A DNA stretch of 64,000 nt from Candidatus Pantoea haifensis. Its GTDB lineage: Bacteria; Pseudomonadota; Gammaproteobacteria; Enterobacterales; Enterobacteriaceae. The stretch lies in NCBI GenBank assembly GCA_018842655.1, contig JAGTWN010000004.1, positions 1,922,001-1,986,000 of the forward strand. The letters are read 5' to 3'. Positions 29,941 to 41,100 of this stretch are shown here, piece by piece; position 1 is the first letter of the stretch, and each line of letters opens with the position of its first letter. Position numbers and translations under genes: made by a program. The notes beneath the pieces are model-generated. The model worked only from the letters and a program-made list of their open reading frames with translations. It did not search any database and was not told the DNA's origin.

Positions 29941-32426
29941 TTAAATTTTAATCAGCTTAACCGCGCATTTTTTATAATCGGTCTGCTTTGAGAGCGGATC
30001 GGTCGCATCCAGCGTGATGTTGTTAGCCAGCACGCCAGCGTCAAAAACGGCATGAACACCAGCCCTTGCGGCGGCTGGTTACGTCCCCGGGTTTCGACGT
30101 TAGCAATGGTTTCACCCCGGCGCGACACCACGCGGACTTTCTCGCCCCGGCGTAAGCCGCGCGCTTTAGCATCAAGTGGATGGATATAGAGCAGAGCCTG
30201 CGGCACGGCGCGATGTAATTCCGGTACGCGGCGCGTCATGGTGCCGGTGTGCCAGTGCTCCAGCACGCGACCGGTGCAGAACCAGAGATCAAATTCCTGA
30301 TCCGGTTGTTCGGCAGGTGGTTCATAAGGCAGAGCAAAGATCACCGCCTTGCCGTCCGGCTGGCCGTAAAAACGCACACTTTCTCCCGCTTTGACATAGC
30401 TGTCATGGCCTTCACGATAGCGCCAGCGCGTCTCTTTGCCGTTAACCACTGGCCAGCGCAGACCACGTTCCTGATGATAAAGATCAAACGGTGCCAGATC
30501 GTGCCCGTGGCCCCGGCCAAAGCTGGCGTACTCTTCAAACAGACCCTTTTGCAGATAGAAGCCAAACTCACGCGCCTCATCATTCAGGCGATCGTCTGCC
30601 ACTTCGCTCAGCGGATAGCGATCAACCTGACCGTTGGCATAGAGCACGTCATACAAGGTCTTACCGCTCAGTTCTGGCTGCTGCGCCAGCAATGCTTCCG
30701 GCCAGACCTCTTCTACTTTGAAGCGTTTGGAAAAGGTCACTAATTGCCACAGATCGGATTTCGCATCCCCTGGTGCTTTGACCTGCTGATGCCAGAACTG
30801 GGTACGGCGCTCAGCGTTGCCGTATGCGCCCTCTTTTTCTACCCACATTGCGGTTGGCAGGATCAGATCGGCAGAGAGCGCGCTGATGGTAGGGTAAGGA
30901 TCAGAGACCACAATGAAATTCTGCGGATCGCGCCAGCCTGGCATACGTTCCTGGGTAAGATTCGGCCCCGCCTGCATGTTGTTATTACACATCACCCAGT
31001 AGGCATTGATTTTGCCATCTTTCAGCGCACGATCTTGCGCCACCGCATGCAGACCGACTTTCGCTGGAAGCGTCCCGTCTGGCAGTTTCCACAACGCCTC
31101 AGCCTTTGCGCGGTGCTTGTCGTTATTCACTACCATGTCGGCAGGCAAGCGGTGAGAAAAAGTGCCGACTTCACGCGCTGTGCCGCAGGCCGAAGGCTGG
31201 CCTGTCAGAGAGAACGGACCGGTGCCCGGACGGGAAATCTTGCCGGTCAGTAAATGCAGGTTGTAGCAAAGGTTGTTGGCCCACACGCCACGCGTGTGCT
31301 GGTTGAAGCCCATCGTCCAGAACGAGACCACTTTTACGTTCGGGTCGGCGTATAGCTCGGCCAGCGCCAGCAGCTGATCCTGCTCTACCCCGCTCATCTG
31401 GCTGGCTTTTTCGACAGTATATTCCGCAACGTGCTGTGCAAAGGCGTCAAAGGTGATCGGCGTTGATTCACCACTGTCTGGATTCTTCGCGGAACGCTGG
31501 CGGGGATCTGTAGGACGCAAACCGTAGCCAATGTCCGTTACGCCTTTGCGTAGCGTGACGTGGCGCGCCAAAAATGCTTTATCAACCTTGTTATTTTGAA
31601 TGATGTAGTTGGCGATAAAGTTAAGGATCACTAAATCGGTTTGTGGCGTGAAGACAATGGCGTTATCAGCCAGCTCAAAGCTGCGATGACGATAGGTTGA
31701 CAGCACGGCCACCTTAACATTGTCATGACTTAACCGACGTGCCGTCAGGCGTGACCAGAGAATGGGGTGCATCTCTGCCATGTTCGAGCCCCAGAGTACA
31801 AATGCGTCGGCCTGTTCGATATCGTCATAGCAGCCCATCGGCTCATCCATGCCAAAAGTGCGCATAAAGCCGACCACCGCCGATGCCATGCAGTGCCGCG
31901 CATTGGGATCGAGATTATTGGTGCGAAAACCCGCCTTCATTAATTTAGAGGCAGCATAACCTTCCCAGACCGTCCATTGACCTGAACCGAACATGCCGAC
32001 GGCATCAGGCCCTTTGGCCTTAAGTGCGGCTTTGAACTTCTCTTCCATGATGTCAAACGCCTGATCCCAGCTAACCGGCGCAAACTCACCGTTCTTGTCA
32101 TAGCGTCCCTCCGTCATACGTAACAGCGGCTGCGTCAGGCGATCTTTTCCGTACATAATTTTCGGCAGAAAATAGCCTTTTATGCAGTTCAGGCCCCGGT
32201 TCACTTCTGCTTGCGGATCGCCTTGTGAGGCCACGACGCGACCATTTTGCGTGCCGACCAGCACACCACATCCCGTCCCGCAAAAGCGGCACGGGGCTTT
32301 TTCCCAGCGAATCGGCTCACCCATACCCGGTGTGGCTTGCGTTACGGTCGGAATGGTTAAACCCGCTGCGATTGCGGCGGCCGCCGCCGCATTGGCTTTC
32401 ATAAAATCACGACGACTTAAACTCAT
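29941..32426 (-). CDS. napA: Periplasmic nitrate reductase catalytic subunit (frame broken near the C-terminus)
   Basis: Molybdoenzyme reducing nitrate to nitrite in the periplasm. Twin-arginine signal SRRDFMK at 4-10. The [4Fe-4S] ligands are Cys46, Cys49, Cys53 and Cys81 (CRFCGTGCG ... NCIKGYF), and the Mo-binding Cys is about 179 (ARHCMASAV). Near the end the A-run 30043-30047 lacks one base. Restored, the tail reads [20 protein letters not shown]...VKLIKI and the total is 828 aa, equal to E. coli NapA. The ATG overlaps the napD stop (ATGA). Confidence 0.95.
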
Positions 32427-32701
32427 GAGACTTCCTTACACTGTTCCTGCCCTTCATCCTGCTGGTGATACACCAGCGAAACAGCCAACACGCCGGGAAT
32501 GTCTCGCGTTGACTCAATATTCCTCAGCAAGCTGGCTGCGTCGGGTGCACCCAACGTCACGGCCAGCGTGCCTTTTTCATGTGATGCTGCGGCAATATCA
32601 GCGTCATCCAGCATCAGTAATGCTGACTGAACCGCCGGAAAATCCGCTGCTCGCGCCTGGATCACCAGGCCACACACGTGCCAGCAAGTGCGATCATCCA
32701 T
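32423..32701 (-). CDS. napD: NapA signal-peptide chaperone NapD
   Basis: Cytoplasmic chaperone, 92 aa, that binds the NapA twin-arginine signal and delays export until cofactor is loaded. [22 protein letters not shown] and the [12 protein letters not shown] strand match NapD. Start placed at MDDRTCWHV. The gene overlaps the napF end by 8 bp and its TGA overlaps the napA ATG, so napF-D-A are translationally coupled. Confidence 0.92.
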   Translation of the reverse strand: MDDRTCWHVCGLVIQARAADFPAVQSALLMLDDADIAAASHEKGTLAVTLGAPDAASLLRNIESTRDIPGVLAVSLVYHQQDEGQEQCKEVS

Positions 32702-33155
32702 GCTGTAATCCTGTTGCAGAGACCGGGCAAGGCGCGAGACAGGCGCCACAACCGGTGCAGTTTTCGGGGTGGATTTTCGGCTGCGCGACGCCCAACCGAT
32801 TGAAATGAAAAGTGATGGCTTGTTGCTCACAGCTTTCCTGACAGCTGCGGCAGTTCACGCCCTGAAAAGCCACGCAGCGGTCATCAATTTTGATGCTGAG
32901 TCTCCAGGGTTGTGTGTCACGCGGCGCGAACAGCGGTTGTGGGCAAATATCCGCACAGGCAGCGCAAAAGGTGCATTCGCCGTGGGAAAAATCGATGAAA
33001 GGTAATGTTTGAAGGACGATGATTTGCGTATCACATGCATTTACACAGCGGCCACAGCCATCACAGCCGGGTTGATGCAGCCACCAGGGTAATGGGAAAC
33101 CGTCCGGCATATTTTGCCTTTGTCCGGTTAAAAATCCCCTGCGTGACAGCGTCAT
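32694..33155 (-). CDS. napF: Ferredoxin-type protein NapF
   Basis: 153 aa cytoplasmic iron-sulfur protein implicated in NapA maturation. Cysteine clusters suggest up to four [4Fe-4S] sites: CDGCGRCVNACD, CTFCAACADICP, CRSCQESCEQ and CTGCGACLAPCP. The N-terminus MTLSRRGFLTG resembles a Tat motif, but NapF is known to be cytoplasmic. First gene of napFDABC; GAGG ribosome site 5 bases before the ATG. Confidence 0.93.
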   Translation of the reverse strand: MTLSRRGFLTGQRQNMPDGFPLPWWLHQPGCDGCGRCVNACDTQIIVLQTLPFIDFSHGECTFCAACADICPQPLFAPRDTQPWRLSIKIDDRCVAFQGVNCRSCQESCEQQAITFHFNRLGVAQPKIHPENCTGCGACLAPCPVSATGLQHG

Positions 33156-33190
33156 CGCGCCCTCGTCTGAGTCATAGAGTGATGGCGCGT

Positions 33191-33254
33191 AAAATAGCCC
33201 GACAAACTACAGGGATATATCACTCGAAGGGAGTATTTCCCGAAGGTGGATCAA
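33191..33254 (-). promoter_or_regulatory. napF promoter with FNR half-site and NarP-like site
   Basis: On the minus strand: an FNR half-site TTGAT within TTGATCCACCTTCG (33241-33254), a NarP-like 7-2-7 site TACTCCC-TT-CGAGTGA (33220-33235), and a -10-like TATTTT (33191-33196). The two site centres are exactly 20 bp apart. That equals the E. coli nap arrangement (FNR at -64.5, NarP at -44.5) and predicts a start near 33183. The second half of each site is weak. Confidence 0.5.
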
Positions 33255-33285
33255 AGGGTAACGGAACGGGATAGGCAGAAAAGAA

Positions 33286-33309
33286 AAAGCCAGCGCGAAG
33301 GCTGGCTTT
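33286..33309 (-). terminator. Terminator after ansP
   Basis: A perfect 9-bp stem AAAGCCAGC / GCTGGCTTT with a 6-nt loop. On the minus strand it is followed by a U-rich tract (TTTTTCTTTTC). It ends the ansP transcript ahead of the nap promoter. Confidence 0.88.
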
Positions 33310-33327
33310 AGCGGATTTTAAGACAAA

Positions 33328-34831
33328 TTAATGCGAGGGTTCATCCGCCAGTTTGGCTGGCTGCGCATCATCATCGTGAGTATGCAGATGATCGTGTTCT
33401 GTCTGCGCAACAGCGTTGACCCGTTTACGCACACCGAACCAACCCAGCACCAAAATCACGGCGATTAGTGGAATCGAGGCGATGGTATAGGTGCCGTTTG
33501 GATAATCAAACGCCATCAACACCAGCACACTGGCGAGGAACAGCAGCGTCAACCATGAGGTAAATGGTGCGCCTGGCAGCTTAAAGCTGACATCATCGGC
33601 TTTACCTTCTTTGATCGCTTTACGCAGGCGTAACTGGCACACCACGATAAAGGCCCAGGAGGAAATGATGCCCAGCGATGCAACATTCAGCACGATTTCA
33701 AATACCTGTGATGGCACGTAGTAGTTGAGCACCACACCAATCACATAAACCCCGATAGTCACCAGGATACCGGCATACGGAACTTGCTGGCTACTCATCT
33801 TCGACATGAATTTTGGTGCTGATCCCCCATCGACATCGAACGCAGAATACGACCGGTTGAGTAGAGACCCGAGTTCAGGCTGGAGAGCGCGGCACTCAGC
33901 ACCACGATATTCATGATGCTGCCAATATAAGGTACGCCCAGCTTTGAGAAGAAGGTAACGAACGGGCTCTGCCCTGCCTGATAAGCATTCCACGGCAGCA
34001 GCATGACCAGCAGCACCACCGAACCGACATAGAACAAGCCGATACGCCAGATCACGCTATTGATCGCTTTGGGCAGCATGGTTTGCGGATCCTTACACTC
34101 TCCTGCCGCTGTACCAACCAGTTCAATCGAGGCAAAGGCGAATACTACCCCTGAATCAACACCAGTGCAGGCAACAAGCCGTGCGGGAACAGTCCGCCGT
34201 TATCGGTAATCAAATGGAAGCCGGTGGTATTGCCGTCGAGCGGTTTGCCCGTGCCGAGGAACACTACGCCCACCACCAAAAACAGGGCTATCGCCAATAC
34301 TTTGACCAGGGCGAACCAGAATTCCATTTCAGCGAACCACTTAACACCGATCATATTCATGGTGCCAACAATGGCTAACGCGCCGAGGGCAAACACCCAT
34401 TGCGGTACATCACCAAATGCGCCCCAGTAGTGCATATAGAGTGCAACTGCGGTGATATCCACAATACCGGTCATGGCCCAGTTAACGAAGTACATCCAGC
34501 CCGCCACATAGGAGGCTTTTTCGCCCAAAAATTCGCGTGCGTAAGAGACAAAACTGCCGCTGCTTGGGCGATGCAAAACCAGCTCACCCAACGCACGTAA
34601 GATAAAGAACGAGAAAATACCACAGACTAAATAGATGATAGCCAGCGCAGGGCCGGCGGCTTGTAAACGGGCACCTGCACCAAGAAATAGCCCCGTACCA
34701 ATGGCGCCGCCAATAGCAATCATTTGTACGTGACGGTTACCCATCGCTTTCTGGTAGCCGGTGTCGTGAGAGTTCAGCCAGCGTCTTTTCGCAGCACGTA
34801 GCTCGGCTGCGCTTTTTTTACTAGATTTCAT
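33328..34831 (-). CDS. ansP: L-asparagine permease AnsP (two frame breaks)
   Basis: Twelve-helix amino-acid/polyamine/organocation superfamily permease, about 501 aa after repair. [21 protein letters not shown] near the N-terminus, [22 protein letters not shown], and [16 protein letters not shown] match E. coli AnsP over nearly the whole length. Breaks: C-run 34149-34152 (one missing base joins LVLIQG to [10 protein letters not shown]) and C-run 33824-33828 (joins RSMSMG to [10 protein letters not shown]). ATG at 34831 with AGGAAGG upstream. The C-terminus is His/Asp-rich ([10 protein letters not shown]). Confidence 0.92.
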
Positions 34832-35045
34832 AGCCTTCCTGTTTGTCCTGACCATCAATCCACGGCAAAACAAACGTTTGCGTTAAGCCGTGTGAAAGGG
34901 GTTATTTTCCTCTGTGCGCCAACTGTGAGTGAGAAGAGCGTGGCGTGGGAATTTACGGCGATGAATCCTACCCGTTCTGCGTGAACGAAGCAAAATATAC
35001 CGAGGATACGCACAGGTTGATTTGTAAGAATCGATCGTAAAGCAC

Positions 35046-35072
35046 AAAAAAACCGGCCATTGGCGGGCCGGT
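35046..35072 (-). terminator. Terminator after the DUF1471 gene
   Basis: Stem ACCGGCC / GGCCGGT (35052-35072) with a 7-nt loop, followed on the minus strand by a run of seven U. Confidence 0.88.
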
Positions 35073-35102
35073 AAATGCTACAGGGATGGAAACGGGTAAA
35101 AA

Positions 35103-35375
35103 TTAGCGATAAATCTCTGCGGTGCCGGTCCACTGGCTTGAATCGCCGGGATTTTCAACGCCGATAATACGGTAATGACTGGCACCCATCTCTTCTGCTT
35201 TTTGTGAAAGCTGTTCGGTGGCGTCATCAAATGAACCTCTTACATTGGAGACAGAGACATTACCTATACTTTGCATATTTTGCGCTTGATCTTTATCTAC
35301 CAGTGTCGCGGCCAGGGCTGAAAATGAGGCGGTGGCTAGCAGGGCACCGGCCAGAACTGCGGTCAGTTTTTTCAT
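35103..35375 (-). CDS. YhcN/BhsA-type DUF1471 periplasmic protein
   Basis: 90 aa. Signal peptide MKKLTAVLAGALLATASFSALA, then VDKDQAQNMQSIGNVSVSN and ASHYRIIGVENPGDSSQWTGTAEIYR, the compact DUF1471 fold of the YdgH/BhsA/YhcN family, which includes stress- and biofilm-related envelope proteins. Start set at the MKK with GAGGAGCATCTCC upstream; a longer frame adds only MLRSIS. Single gene with its own terminator. Specific function unknown. Confidence 0.85.
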   Translation of the reverse strand: MKKLTAVLAGALLATASFSALAATLVDKDQAQNMQSIGNVSVSNVRGSFDDATEQLSQKAEEMGASHYRIIGVENPGDSSQWTGTAEIYR

Positions 35376-35627
35376 GGAGATGCTCCTCAGCAATAACGTT
35401 TTTATTAATTACCGTTTGAATTATTAGTGTGGCAATGAAAGCCAACATTAGTGAGGCGTAAACATGGTTAATCTTTAGCCACTTTGCGCAGCGAAATCCT
35501 GGGAAGTGTCAGTTCTGGTCTTTTTTCGTGCAACTTGTAACGTATTATTTATTTTTTAGCCGGACAGACTGTTTAACGCATCGGCTTCTGTGCTTTATGA
35601 TTCCACGCTAAAAACAAGGTTATTAAT

Positions 35628-37316
35628 GTGATTGTAAAACGTTCTGTGACGCGTAGCATTGCCCAGGCTCTGTCCGCCATTGTGCTGCTGTCGCTGTTAA
35701 GTACCGGGCTTGCATTGGTTACGCTTTCCAGCAGTCTGCGGGATGCTGAAGCTATTAATCTGGCCGGTTCGTTACGTATGCAAAGCTATCGCCTTGCATG
35801 GGACGCAACGCGTGAGTCGCATCAGTTAGCGCAACACCTGATGCTTTATCAACAAACGCTGGACGCCCCGGTATTACAAAATCTGGATCGCCCCTGGGTT
35901 CCAGGCGAAGTCATTAATCGCTATCACCGGCTGCGCAACGCCTGGCCGCAACTACAACAAAAACTGCAACAAGGCGAAGCCGTAACCTACCAGCAACAAG
36001 TGGCCATTTACGTCAGTGAAATTGACCGCTTTGTTTTAGGTTTACAGCATTATGCTGAGTTAAAAATGCACCTGGTTGTCGCCAGCAGTTTGATCGGTGT
36101 GATTGCCATTGTGGCGCTGGCTTTAATGACGATTCGCTTTACCCGACAGCAGGTGGTGCGCCCGTTAAACGCACTGGTCACCGCCAGCCGCTATATCGAA
36201 AATGGCAATTTCTCATTCCCGCCGCTGGCCGTTGCCCAGGAAAATGAACTAAAGGTTCTGTCACAAACCTTCAGCGACATGGCTGCACGCCTGAAATCAC
36301 ATTATCAACTGCTGGAAAGCACCGTACGCGCGAAAACAGAAGATTTAACCGAAGCTAACCGTACGCTCTCTTTATTATATGAAAGCTCACAAATGCTGGC
36401 TGCCAGCCCGCTTCATCCGGCACTGTTTGAAAAAGTATTAAATAAGGTGCTGATACATGAGGATCTTGCCGCTATTCATCTCGAAGGCGATAACTACTCT
36501 TTCCGGGCGGGTCACTGCGATCGCGCCCGTTGCTGGCAGCGCATTCCTTTACTGCAGGAAGATCACAGGATCGGTGAGCTGCGCTGGCAGACCAAAAAGG
36601 GTGATCCGCCGGAAACATTAACCGGTAGCCTGGCGTCGATATTTGGGCGCTCAATCTGGATATGGCAAACGCAGAAACAGTATCAGCAGATGCTATTAAT
36701 TGAAGAGCGCGCCACCATTGCCCGTGAATTACATGATTCTCTGGCTCAGGCCCTCTCATTTTTACGCATTCAACTCACCTTACTACGCCGCACTGTCGAT
36801 AAAAATGACTGCGCTGCACATGCAATCATCGCAGACTTTGATCGTGCGCTATCCGAAGCCAGCTGTCAGCTGAGAGAATTGCTGACCACATTTCGCCTGA
36901 CCATTGAGCAAGCCGATCTGGTCGCTGCAATGCAGGCGATGATCGCGCCGCTTCAGGAGCAGGTTGATGTGCAGATCCGTTTCGATTACCAGCCGGGGCT
37001 GGAAAGTCTTGAGGCGCAACAGCAGGTGCATGTATTACAAATCGCGCGTGAAGCGTTAATCAATGCCATTCGTCACGCTAATGCGCGCATGATAGCAGTA
37101 GATTACCAGCGCACCGCTGAAGGTGAGCACTTGCTAACAATTACAGATGATGGCACGGGCATCGCCAGTTGTGATGAGCCGCCCGGCCATTTTGGATTAA
37201 CCACGATGGCAGAACGCGCCGCACGATTATCAGGTAGCCTGAACATCAGTGCGCAGAAACGCGGCACGCAGGTAGCGTTGCGCTTTCCGCCGCGACCGGC
37301 TCATCCGCTCGAATAA
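35628..37316 (+). CDS. narQ: Nitrate/nitrite sensor histidine kinase NarQ
   Basis: Inner-membrane sensor kinase, 562 aa. The periplasmic nitrate-binding P-box LAGSLRMQSYRLAW lies after the first transmembrane segment. The second segment (about 145-168), HAMP, a cysteine-containing central module (HCDRARCW) and the HisKA_3 H-box EERATIARELHDSLAQALSFLRIQ follow. DDGTGI is the ATPase G-box. GTG start: MIVKR matches the E. coli NarQ N-terminus. Located before acrD as in E. coli, but here followed by narP, forming a complete sensor-regulator operon. Confidence 0.95.
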   Translation: MIVKRSVTRSIAQALSAIVLLSLLSTGLALVTLSSSLRDAEAINLAGSLRMQSYRLAWDATRESHQLAQHLMLYQQTLDAPVLQNLDRPWVPGEVINRYHRLRNAWPQLQQKLQQGEAVTYQQQVAIYVSEIDRFVLGLQHYAELKMHLVVASSLIGVIAIVALALMTIRFTRQQVVRPLNALVTASRYIENGNFSFPPLAVAQENELKVLSQTFSDMAARLKSHYQLLESTVRAKTEDLTEANRTLSLLYESSQMLAASPLHPALFEKVLNKVLIHEDLAAIHLEGDNYSFRAGHCDRARCWQRIPLLQEDHRIGELRWQTKKGDPPETLTGSLASIFGRSIWIWQTQKQYQQMLLIEERATIARELHDSLAQALSFLRIQLTLLRRTVDKNDCAAHAIIADFDRALSEASCQLRELLTTFRLTIEQADLVAAMQAMIAPLQEQVDVQIRFDYQPGLESLEAQQQVHVLQIAREALINAIRHANARMIAVDYQRTAEGEHLLTITDDGTGIASCDEPPGHFGLTTMAERAARLSGSLNISAQKRGTQVALRFPPRPAHPLE

Positions 37317-37379
37317 AGTGACCTTGCGTAACCGCAAACCGATTATTTAAAGTGGCAGCCGCCGTTACCGGGAGAAAAC

Positions 37380-38012
37380 ATGCAAAAAACGTCGATGACC
37401 GTCATGATTGTGGATGACCATCCACTGATGCGTCGTGGCATCCGTCAGTTGCTGGCACTTGAGCCACGGCTGCAAGTGGTAGCCGAAGCCAATAATGGCA
37501 CCGAAGCGTTAGCCGAGGCGCGTCGCCTGACACCCGACGTCATCCTGCTCGATCTGAATATGAAAGGCATGTCTGGCCTCGATACGCTGAAAGCTTTGCG
37601 TCGTGAAGGTATTTCCTCACGCATTTTAGTGTTAACCGTTTCCGATGCGCGTGCAGATATTTACGCCATGGTCGATGCCGGTGCCGATGGCTATCTGTTG
37701 AAAGACAGCGAACCTGAGCTGCTGTTGAACCATATTTTGCACCTCGCCGGGGGAGAACGGGTGTTCAGTGAGGCGGTGGAAAATACGCTTGCCACTCGCC
37801 AGTATAGCGCCGACCCGTTTCGCCAGCTGACCGAGCGGGAAATGGATGTGTTACACGAAGTCGCGCGCGGTCTCTCTAATAAAGAGATCGCCACGCTACT
37901 CCATATTTCAGAAGAAACAGTGAAAGTGCATATTCGCAATTTATTGCGCAAACTGAATGTGCGTTCACGGGTTGCCGCCACCGTCATGTGGCTGGAAAGC
38001 CGAAATAATTAA
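37380..38012 (+). CDS. narP: Nitrate/nitrite response regulator NarP
   Basis: 210 aa NarL/FixJ-family regulator. Receiver: VMIVDDHPLMRRGIRQLL, phospho-Asp in LLDLNMKGMSGLDTL, Thr in LTVSDA and Lys in LLKDSEPE. LuxR-type helix-turn-helix: LTEREMDVLHEVARGLSNKEIA ... EETVKVHIRNLLRKLNVRSR (split here for length). Assigned NarP over NarL from close similarity to E. coli NarP as remembered and from nap being the only nitrate reductase in the window. 63 bp after narQ. Confidence 0.92.
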   Translation: MQKTSMTVMIVDDHPLMRRGIRQLLALEPRLQVVAEANNGTEALAEARRLTPDVILLDLNMKGMSGLDTLKALRREGISSRILVLTVSDARADIYAMVDAGADGYLLKDSEPELLLNHILHLAGGERVFSEAVENTLATRQYSADPFRQLTEREMDVLHEVARGLSNKEIATLLHISEETVKVHIRNLLRKLNVRSRVAATVMWLESRNN

Positions 38013-38032
38013 CCTGCCGGGCTGTTTTACAC

Positions 38033-38056
38033 TTTCTCCATAATTTCTCCACGATT
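38033..38056 (+). promoter_or_regulatory. Tandem BaeR-box-like repeats upstream of acrD
   Basis: TTTCTCCATAATT (38033-38045) and TTTCTCCACGATT (38044-38056) are direct repeats exactly 11 bp apart. Each matches 13 of 18 positions of the E. coli BaeR box TTTTTCTCCATDATTGGC. They lie about 115-140 bp before the acrD start. BaeR activation of acrD is established in E. coli and Salmonella. Confidence 0.65.
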
Positions 38057-38171
38057 TCCCAATCTGTCGCACGTAGAGTAAGTTACGGCGGCAGATCGTG
38101 AATTCATCCTTCTCTGTTACCCGCCGCCCTTATCAATAAAAAACGATACGCTGCTGAGGAGTGTCGACTCA

Positions 38172-41100
38172 ATGTCGAATTTTTTATCGACCGTCCTATT
38201 TTTGCCTGGGTACTGGCAATTTTGCTGTGTCTTTGCGGCACGCTCGCTATCATTTCGCTACCCATTGAACAATATCCCGATCTGGCACCGCCTAACGTTC
38301 GTATTACTGCCAACTACCCCGGCGCATCAGCGGAAACCCTGGAGAATACCGTCACGCAGGTGATCGAGCAGAACATGACCGGCATCGATAACCTGATGTA
38401 TATGTCCTCGAACAGCAGCAATACTGGCCAGGCACAGATCACCCTGACGTTTACCGCCGGAACCGATCCTGATGAAGCACGCCAACAGGTACAAAATCAG
38501 TTGCAGTCGGCGCTGCGCAAGCTGCCGCAGGCAGTACAGTCGCAGGGTGTCACGGTGAATAAAACCGGCGACAGTAATATTTTGATGGTCGCTTTTGTGT
38601 CAACCGACGGCAGTATGGATAAGCAGGATATTGCAGATTATGTCGCCAGTAACATTCAGGATCCGCTGAGCCGTATCGACGGTGTCGGACAGGTGGATGC
38701 TTATGGTTCGCAATATGCCATGCGTATCTGGCTCGATGCCAACAAGCTGATCGCCTACTCACTCACAACGGATGATGTCGTGAGCGCCATTGAATCGCAA
38801 AACGCACAGGTCGCGGTGGGCCAGGTAGGCGGCCTGCCCTCGGTAGAGAAACAGGCATTAAATGCCACGGTGAATGCGCAGTCGATGCTGCAAACCCCTG
38901 AGCAGTTCAAAGCCATTACTTTAAAAAACAATCCAGATGGTTCAGTGGTCACGCTGGCTGATGTGGCTGAAGTGGCGCTCGGGGCTGAAAAGTATGATTA
39001 TCTCAGCCGCTACAACGGTCAGCCCGCTTCAGGTTTAGGCATCAAGCTCGCCTCTGGCGCGAATGAGATGAATACCGACACGCTGGTGCGTGCGCGTATA
39101 GAAGAGCTTTCACACTATTTTCCGCAAGGCCTCGAAGCCAAAATAGCTTATGAAACGACACCTTTCGTTAAAGCCTCAATTGAAGACGTAGTGAAAACCC
39201 TGCTGGAAGCCGTTGTGCTGGTTTTTGGCGTCATGTACCTGTTCATGCAGAATTTTCGCGCCACGTTGATCCCCACCATCGCCGTGCCCGTCGTGCTGTT
39301 GGGGACTTTTTGCGTGCTTTATTTGTGTGGGTTTAGCATCAACACCCTGACGATGTTTGCCATGGTGTTAGCGATTGGCCTGCTGGTAGACGATGCCATC
39401 GTGGTGGTTGAAAACGTCGAACGCCTGATGAGCGAAGAGGGATTATCACCCCGCGCTGCCACGCGAAAGTCGATGGGACAAATTCAGGGCGCCCTGGTCG
39501 GTATTGCGCTGGTGCTCTCTGCCGTGTTCGTCCCCATGGCATTTTTTGGCGGTACCGTTGGTGCGATCTATCGCCAGTTTTCCATTACCATCGTTTCGGC
39601 AATGGTACTGTCGGTGCTGGTGGCAATGATCCTGACGCCTGCGCTGTGTGCTGCGCTACTGAAGCCGGTTACGCCGGGCGAACATCATGAGCGTCGTGGT
39701 TTTTTGGCTGGTTCAACCGTCATTTCAACCGCAATGCGGCTCGCTATGAACAGGGTGTGGGACGCTTGTTAAAAAAGAGCGGACGCTGGCTGCTGCTCTA
39801 TTTAGCCATCATTGTGGTGATGGCATTTTTGTTTATTCGCCTGCCTACATCCTTCCTGCCGCTGGAAGATCTCGGTGTCTTTTTGACCCAGGTACAACTG
39901 CCAGCGGGCGCGACCTTGCAGCAAACCTCAAGCGTGGTGGCAAAGGTTGAAGATTATTATATGACCCACGAAAAGGATAACGTGCTGTCGGTGTTTTCTA
40001 CTATCGGTGCCGGGCCAGGAGGCAACGGCCAAAACGTCGCCCGCCTGTTTGTTCGCTTAAAAGACTGGGGAGATCGTCCCGGTGCCGATCGCACCTCATT
40101 CGCCATTATTGAACGCGCAACAAAAGCGTTTCAGAAGATTAAAGAAGGTCGCGTTATTGCCAGCAGCCCGCCCGCGATCAGCGGCATGGGCAGCTCATCG
40201 GGCTTTGATTTGCAATTGCAGGATCACGCAGGTATTGGGCACACGCAACTGATGGCGATGCGTGACAAACTGCTGGAAATGGCAGGCAAGGACAGCGCGC
40301 TTTCACGGGTGCGCCACAACGGCCTGGACGACAGCCCGCAGCTACAAATTGATGTTGACGAACGCAAAGCGCAGGCGCTCGGGGTGTCGATTGATACTAT
40401 CAACGATACATTAACCACCGCGTGGGGCTCAACTTACGTCAATGATTTTCTCGATCGTGGACGTGTGAAAAAGTCTACGTACAGGCAGCGCCTGAATATC
40501 GCATGCTGCCTGGCGATATTAATAAATGGTATGCCCGCAGCAGCAGCGGCAGCATGGTGCCTTTCTCCGCCTTTGCGACCAGCCGCTGGGAAACGGGTTC
40601 ACCCCGCCTGGAGCGTTACAATGGCTATTCCTCTCTGGAGATTGTGGGTGAAGCCGCTTCTGGTGTCAGCAGCGGCACGGCGATGGACGAGATGGAGAAG
40701 CTGGTGAATGCACTGCCGCTCGGCGTAGGCTTCCAGTGGTCTGGTGCGTCGTATCAGGAACGTCTGTCTGGATCGCAGGCCCCTGCGCTTTATGCGATCT
40801 CTTTACTGGTCGTGTTCCTCTGTCTGGCGGCGCTGTATGAGAGCTGGTCGATTCCTTTCTCTGTCATGCTGGTGGTGCCACTTGGCGTGGTAGGCGCCTT
40901 GATTGCAACCTGGGGACGCGGGCTGGAGAACGATGTTTACTTCCAGGTCGGATTACTGACGGTGGTGGGTTTGTCGGCCAAAAACGCCATTTTGATCGTA
41001 GAGTTCGCTAACGAAATCAACAGCAAAGGCCATGAGCTGATTAGCGCAACGCTGGAAGCGGCGCGCCAGCGCCTGCGGCCAATCTTAATGACATCGCTGG

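Noticed and set aside
33156-33327. Full FNR dyad upstream of napF
   Set aside because: Only one half (TTGAT) matches; reported as a half-site within the promoter feature rather than as a complete operator.
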